From assembly GCA_025353525.1 (NCBI GenBank), contig JANXOO010000004.1:1-10745 (forward strand): a stretch of 10,745 nt of DNA, given 5' to 3'. Below the pieces are notes generated by a model. It saw only the letters and a list, made by a program, of their open reading frames with translations, was not told where the DNA came from and did no database searches. Shown in pieces: positions 8,201 to 10,745 of this stretch. The position numbers and the translations under genes are program-made. Origin of the DNA: Schlesneria sp. (lineage in GTDB: Bacteria; Planctomycetota; Planctomycetia; Planctomycetales; Planctomycetaceae). Each line of letters begins with the position of its first letter. Position 1 is the stretch's first letter.

Positions 8201-8975
8201 GTTTATTGTCGTAATAGCTGAAAGTACCCGGCGGCACATCGTTCAGGTCGAGTGTTAAATCGTTGGCGTCGGCAAACAGCTTCAAAACGTCTGCCCAGGG
8301 AGCATAGCGGAATTCGAACGAGAGAACGGGTTCTTCATTCGCGTTCTTGCCATTGCCGCTTTCGCCAACCTTCTTTTGACCGTCCTGTTCGATCTCTTTC
8401 TGCCGGGCTTCGTCATCTGCCTTGTTCTGAAGAATTCTTTCATCGGCGACCGGCCCGAACGAAACAACGGCGCGAGTTCCTTCGGGCGGTTTTTCGTCAG
8501 GCATGACGCCGCGGACGACAGGCTGAGTATTTTCCGCCCGAACAACTCCGCTCGTGACCGCTGGTGGTGCGGATCGTGCGACTTCGTTTTTAGTGACTTC
8601 GGTCTGAATCTCAGCTTTTATTTTTTGCCAGCTCTGTTTTTGATCGTCGGTCAACAGATTGACCGCTTTCTCTTCAACATCTTTCCTGGCGTTGGCGAAT
8701 TCCTCTTCGGTCATTCCTCGTCCCATTCCGAACGAAGACCTTCGCATACCATCCAATTGCTTCTTTTGTTCGTCCGAAAGCATCAGCTTCGGCCCGACCG
8801 TGCTACTCTCGTAAGAGGTAAGCAAACTGGTGGGGTCGTTCGATCGGCCATTTCGCCGATCCCGGTTGCGATTTCCACCCTCTGACCACGCCGTATCGCT
8901 CAAGACGGTACCGAAAAGGACGAGCAGTCCGAGCGTTCGAAAAAAACCACCAGATAAGAGGTATTGAGTTCGCAT
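5232..8975 (-). CDS. Giant multi-domain secretin N-domain protein without a barrel, exported
   Basis: The product is 1247 residues. The signal peptide is about 1-31 (core LGLLVLFGTVL, cleavage near AWS-EGG). Residues 60-125 are a helical segment with two LTxxQ-like motifs (LSDEQKK, LTDDQKQ). Residues 218-291 resemble the N0/STN domain of secretins (LSFEFRYAPWADVLKLFAD). Then come secretin N-type repeats at about 316-372, 383-522, 538-596, 602-662, 679-716 plus 884-918, 924-1022 and 1036-1129, and a half copy at 1137-1168. Each has the pattern strand, helix, strand, then a strand ending in a small hydrophobic-V-x-G (IFIQGTKEEHADV, LFVTGPQSVVREV, IIVKGTADQVLQV). Inserts include a GGGGFP array (437-466) and a charged disordered linker (717-883). 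The C-terminus (1204-1247) is glycine-rich. The secretin barrel domain (about 200 residues) is not present, so this is not an ordinary GspD/PilQ channel. Related N domains mediate ring assembly and protein contacts. The role here is unknown; a periplasmic or envelope scaffold is an inference. Confidence 0.85.
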   Translation of the reverse strand: MRTQYLLSGGFFRTLGLLVLFGTVLSDTAWSEGGNRNRDRRNGRSNDPTSLLTSYESSTVGPKLMLSDEQKKQLDGMRRSSFGMGRGMTEEEFANARKDVEEKAVNLLTDDQKQSWQKIKAEIQTEVTKNEVARSAPPAVTSGVVRAENTQPVVRGVMPDEKPPEGTRAVVSFGPVADERILQNKADDEARQKEIEQDGQKKVGESGNGKNANEEPVLSFEFRYAPWADVLKLFADANDLTLDLNDVPPGTFSYYDNKQYTMTEALDVLNGYLLEKGYILVRRDRFLVSLNIENPIPPNVIPNVTLAELPKRGKNELMRLILPLEGLDAEKIVTEVKELLGPQGKASALKSTNSLVLTDIGGNLQEINRLMKAGTPIDNRETAFRAIALKYISAVDAERMVRRLFALNPTVTTSAGNQQGANGFGPFGGGRGGGFQGGGGFPGGGGFPGGGGFPGGGGFPGGGGGGNAPGGAAPATTNSTSTPSPFLGKIQVTADSRTNHLLVTASASLLKVVEEAVKSLDTDKDAVGTKLDFKTSPTFVKSYGVRGGDPASVSRTLSNVMPGVVLGEDARSGKIFIQGTKEEHADVERYLKEFAGEASGDVAVIQLTKHDPNQIANTIRNLFINEGTRAPTVEPDANGRRIIVKGTADQVLQVRAMLRNLGENPSSAQADEKEVEVDRGMLRHLHLGNHDPSEILGLAQKTWGASGRSPIRIVVPSQPNPIRERRIPGPATPGLDEVEQDESGEQPPKRESIRSSTSTQDEVPRSGLFESQRRGRSRPETAKPRDRIRPATTRFFPRVLPVQQASQKSTVDSDDRDNSAEASESEELSENETDNSTPTSKKGGAKSNPDSKSTTGRALKQLNRDLLNPGESETRSGKVEDENPIGITVMGSELILTGPDTKELDDLEELLSTLVDSIPQKTRWTVFYLKTADATECAQMLERLIPQSTVLTSSSGNDGIFGSFTNGLSTLGRGMMNSTGLNQSLGGAQNLRVITDVRSNALFVTGPQSVVREVEYMLELLDSNELPQSLRDRIPRFITVEFADVDDVAEIISDVFKESMTVDPTQQQQGQQFNPLAMMFGGGNRNAAGAKKPSGAELSLGVDRRTSKLIVSCNDTMFRRIETMVTSIDQSAKDARRTVRIVTLKTADPTVVQSTLTSLVPKITVTATRSTRTKKKDDAPAGPGNQPPGADAAIRAMQQGNGQPGGGGGRQGGRGAGGRPGGGGAPGGGFGGQFPGGGFPFGGGRGN
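5235..5366 (-). repeat. Glycine-rich low-complexity C-terminal coding segment
   Basis: This encodes residues 1204-1247 of the secretin-like protein, mainly Gly with Arg, Pro, Phe and Gln (units such as GGRPGGGGAPGGG). The segment is GGN-codon-rich on the minus strand, which gives CCN-rich plus-strand DNA. It follows directly on the last, half-length N-type domain. Confidence 0.8.
7578..7667 (-). repeat. In-frame 18-bp tandem repeat encoding GGGGFP units
   Basis: Four units of GGGGFP followed by GGGGGG (residues 437-466) are encoded by diverged 18-bp repeats. Such arrays can change length by slippage without breaking the frame. The array sits in a loop of one secretin N-type domain, between the helix-strand part (to about residue 411) and the strand GKIQVTAD at 488. 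Confidence 0.8.
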
Positions 8976-8982
8976 GCCGTCA

Positions 8983-8987
8983 CTCCT
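8983..8987 (-). promoter_or_regulatory. Ribosome-binding site that fixes the start of the secretin-like gene
   Basis: AGGAG on the minus strand stands 7 bases before the ATG at 8975. The frame is open for another 45 codons to 9110, but that longer version puts a non-hydrophobic, arginine-rich stretch before the signal peptide. The RBS and signal peptide together choose 8975. Confidence 0.85.
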
Positions 8988-9027
8988 CAGTCGTCGAGCG
9001 CAATTCAAGGACCGATTCGACGCGATC

Positions 9028-9043
9028 CCGTTAGAATTAACGG
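9028..9043. promoter_or_regulatory. Candidate operator: 6-bp inverted repeat upstream of the secretin-like gene
   Basis: CCGTTA (9028-9033) and TAACGG (9038-9043) flank a 4-base GAAT spacer. The site lies 53-68 bases upstream of the ATG at 8975, where a promoter for the minus-strand gene would be expected. No clear -35/-10 pair could be assigned around it. The size and symmetry fit a small dimeric regulator, but this is inference only. Confidence 0.3.
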
Positions 9044-9782
9044 ACGATTTTCGTTGAAACATCGGTAACTGCAACGTCGTCGATACAATTGATGCTACAG
9101 GGCGCCCCAAGCCTCAACAAGACGAACGAATGCAACGAGGGTGGCTTCTTTTGAACGCGATTTTCCGAATTCAGGTTCATTTCATGTATTTCGGCTTCAG
9201 CCGCCGGGTTTGGTGACGTTCATGAACTGAGCTTGCGGCACCCAGCCGCAGTCTGTTGATGAACGGACACGGAATATTGTCCCGGACATCAAACAATCAA
9301 CCGGATTTGAATGAGCACCCTGTTTACGACTCGCGAATAGAATAACTCGCACACGCAGCGGGGTGTGTTTTCCGTGTTTTTGTGAAAAGGTCGTCAATTT
9401 CGGTAATTCAACACGAGTTTGCCGGGAATCGGCATCGAAAAGTCAGGCCCGATGAAGTTCGAAGCCAGGATTGGTGAGTTCCTGGACAAAACGTGTCAAG
9501 AGCGAATCCTGAAAAGACGATTCAATTAGCTAGACGGTTTGAAGTGGTGCAAACGACCATGCGACGGATGGCGATTGATCCGAAGCATGCGACTTGCAAC
9601 GAAAAAGATCGTTCGGGGGGCAGGACAATCAGGGTTTTCTCAACACAGAGGCAAGCACTCTGCCGAGGAGAGCACGCATTCCCTCCCTCCACGGGTATTT
9701 CGACCAGGGATCGAGTCGAAGTGCCCGCCGATGCCCGACGCGTAAAGACTTTCCCACGCAAAACGAATTCTGCTTGAGTGCG

Positions 9783-9846
9783 AATCCGGTTTTGCCGAAC
9801 GAAAGACACCGACATCCGAGCAATCGGCGGTTTCCCGAACCGGATT
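9783..9846. repeat. Nested inverted repeat upstream of the HTH/receiver gene
   Basis: AATCCGGTT (9783-9791) is matched by its exact complement AACCGGATT (9838-9846), 46 bases apart. Between them GCCGA (starting at 9794) can pair with TCGGC. The whole could fold as one branched stem. It ends 79 bases before the -10 box of the next gene, so it would lie upstream of that transcript and is better read as a DNA site or a remnant than as a leader. Confidence 0.35.
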
Positions 9847-9924
9847 TAAAAAACCGGCCAGGGAGATATCGTCAACACGTTTGAGGGTGAAGATCCGGAG
9901 GGTCGCGACGCCCTTCTGTGTGAG

Positions 9925-9930
9925 TATAAT
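9925..9930 (+). promoter_or_regulatory. Consensus -10 box of the HTH/receiver gene
   Basis: TATAAT matches the sigma-70 -10 consensus exactly. At 17-base spacing the -35 position reads as GC-rich sequence unlike TTGACA, so the promoter may depend on an activator. Transcription would begin near 9937, leaving a leader of about 15 bases that just contains the ribosome-binding site GGAGAG at 9940-9945. Confidence 0.5.
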
Positions 9931-9951
9931 CTAGTGATTGGAGAGCCCGCG

Positions 9952-10524
9952 ATGAGAACGATCTTCACTACTGGACAGGTAGCAAAGATCTGCAAGGTTG
10001 CACCCCGCACTGTAAGCAAATGGTTCGACTCAGGACGTTTGCGCGGCTACCGCATCCCCGGATCACAGGACCGACGCATCCCACGCGAGCATTTAATCCG
10101 GTTCCTTAAGGAACACGGAATGCCCTTGGGCGAACTGGAAGATGAAGCGATGGGCAAATTGCTCCTCGTCGGAGTCGACCCGAACGTTCGAGGCCAAATT
10201 CTCGACTTGATGCCTCCCGAAGACTATAAGATTGAGTCTGCGGCGAGCGGTTTTGAGGCCGGTATACAAGCGGAATCGCTGCATCCCGACTGCGTGGTAA
10301 TTGATTTCGGCATGGGAAGGCACGAAGCGACGTTGATTGCGCATAACCTGCGTAAAAACAACGAATACGCCGACGCCGTACTCGTGGCGTTATTGAGCGA
10401 CGACGACACAGCCAGCGGTTTTGACCGCACCCCGTTCAACGAGACATTCCGCAAACCGTTCGACTCGGCATTGCTCGCCGAACGGATTCGGACACTCGTC
10501 GGTCGGAAAAAACAACTGGCCTGA
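9952..10524 (+). CDS. HTH (excisionase/MerR-type) protein fused to a degenerate receiver domain
   Basis: The product is 190 residues and cytoplasmic. Residues 4-55 form an excisionase/MerR-type winged helix: FTTGQVAKICKVAPRTVSKWFDSGRLRGYRIPGSQDRRI, given here as TTGQVAKI, then TVSKWFDSGRLRGYR, then RRIPREHLIRFLKEHG. The family uses this to bind DNA. Residues 68-184 follow the response-regulator receiver fold. LLLVGVDPNVR is strand 1, VVIDFGMG has Asp118 at the phospho-acceptor place, VALLSDDD has Ser149 at the switch place, and FRKPFD has the conserved Lys168-Pro169. The acidic pair normally before the DP of strand 1 is replaced by Gly74-Val75, so Mg2+-dependent phosphorylation may be lost. 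The ATG at 9952 has GGAGAG six bases upstream. An in-frame GTG at 9934 would be nearly leaderless and is less likely. A transcription regulator is the likely role; its targets are not evident. A strong terminator follows. Confidence 0.87.
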   Translation: MRTIFTTGQVAKICKVAPRTVSKWFDSGRLRGYRIPGSQDRRIPREHLIRFLKEHGMPLGELEDEAMGKLLLVGVDPNVRGQILDLMPPEDYKIESAASGFEAGIQAESLHPDCVVIDFGMGRHEATLIAHNLRKNNEYADAVLVALLSDDDTASGFDRTPFNETFRKPFDSALLAERIRTLVGRKKQLA

Positions 10525-10605
10525 AGAACATAATTGAATCGTCAGGAGAACGACCTGTTGTGACCAGGGACGGGTCCACAGCAGATTCGCGTTGCCAGAC
10601 TGATG

Positions 10606-10644
10606 AGCGGCGGGCGTCGATGATCGACCCCCGCCGCTTTTTTT
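10606..10644 (+). terminator. Strong intrinsic terminator of the HTH/receiver gene
   Basis: AGCGGCGGG (10606-10614) pairs with CCCGCCGCT (10630-10638). Inside, GTCGA pairs with TCGAC around a TGA loop, with one C-C mismatch between the two helices. A run of seven T (10638-10644) follows at once. This is a textbook Rho-independent terminator, 82 bases after the stop at 10524. Confidence 0.92.
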
Positions 10645-10671
10645 GTTGCGCCGGAACTGATAACGCGACCG

Positions 10672-10745
10672 GCTGAAAAAGAGGGTGAAAAACGGGGACC
10701 CCGGCGCGCCGGGGGTCTTCCTGCTGCCTGTCGCCGTTTTTCAGC
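10672..10745. repeat. Nested palindromic REP-like element, possibly cut by the window edge
   Basis: The outer arms GCTGAAAAA (10672-10680) and TTTTTCAGC (10737-10745) are exact complements. An alternative outer pairing uses TGAAAAACGG (10686-10695) with CCGTTTTTCA (10734-10743). In the middle is a 16-bp perfect palindrome, CCCCGGCG then CGCCGGGG (10699-10714). The two alternative outer pairings come from a partly repeated left arm. The element starts 28 bases after the terminator's T tract and carries no reading frame, which suits a dispersed intergenic repeat. Confidence 0.6.

Larger units (their letters stand above)
8976..9951. other. Long divergent intergenic region without a supported gene
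   Basis: Nearly 1 kb separates two divergent starts (8975 minus, 9952 plus). It holds an inverted repeat at 9028-9043, a 10-bp palindrome GTTCATGAAC at 9218-9227 and a 6-bp GC-rich hairpin TGCGGC-ACCCA-GCCGCA at 9234-9250. It also holds a longer nested inverted repeat at 9783-9846 and a -10 box at 9925-9930. Open frames at 9197-9397, 9493-9777 and 9522-9815 overlap one another on opposite strands. They show no family motif, signal peptide or ribosome-binding site, so I do not call them genes. Confidence 0.5.

Noticed and set aside
9493..9815. Overlapping open frames of 94-97 codons on both strands
   Set aside because: Each lies over another, with no motif, signal peptide or ribosome-binding site.
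5232..10524. A type II secretion or type IV pilus operon built around the secretin-like gene
   Set aside because: No ATPase, pseudopilin or inner-membrane platform gene is adjacent; the neighbours face other directions and are far away.

Overview
The window looks like chromosomal DNA from a planctomycete, probably of the Planctomycetales. This is an inference from the gene content. It has a large exported protein built from secretin N-type domains with glycine-rich inserts, an excisionase-type HTH fused to a receiver-like domain, several exported or lipidated proteins, wide intergenic gaps and single genes facing alternating directions. I see no rRNA, tRNA, CRISPR array, insertion sequence or phage gene.

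Layout, left to right. Positions 1-188 (-) hold the 5' end of an exported M16 (insulinase-type) peptidase cut by the window edge. After a roughly 400-base gap comes a TPR lipoprotein (596-1537, +). It converges, with 17 bases between stop codons, on a four-helix inner-membrane protein (1555-2010, -). Next is a lipidated Skp/OmpH-like chaperone (2290-2958, +) with a hairpin terminator at 3102-3134. A secreted alpha/beta hydrolase with a GHSHG nucleophile elbow follows (3319-4389, +). An 840-base non-coding gap (4390-5231) carries two inverted copies of a roughly 33-base palindromic repeat. The dominant gene is a 1247-residue protein on the minus strand (5232-8975) with about eight secretin N-type domains and no visible secretin barrel. 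A second long non-coding gap (8976-9951) separates it from a divergent gene for an HTH plus receiver-like protein (9952-10524, +), which has a consensus -10 box and a strong intrinsic terminator. The right edge (10672-10745) is a nested palindromic, REP-like element.

How the genes relate: six of the seven genes encode exported, lipidated or membrane proteins, so the region is rich in cell-envelope functions. The alternating strands and long gaps argue against one operon or one defined multi-gene system. The parts most worth a second look are the barrel-less secretin relative with its inserts at a recurring loop, the degenerate receiver in the HTH protein, the perfect palindrome at the start of the hydrolase gene, and the two families of palindromic repeats.
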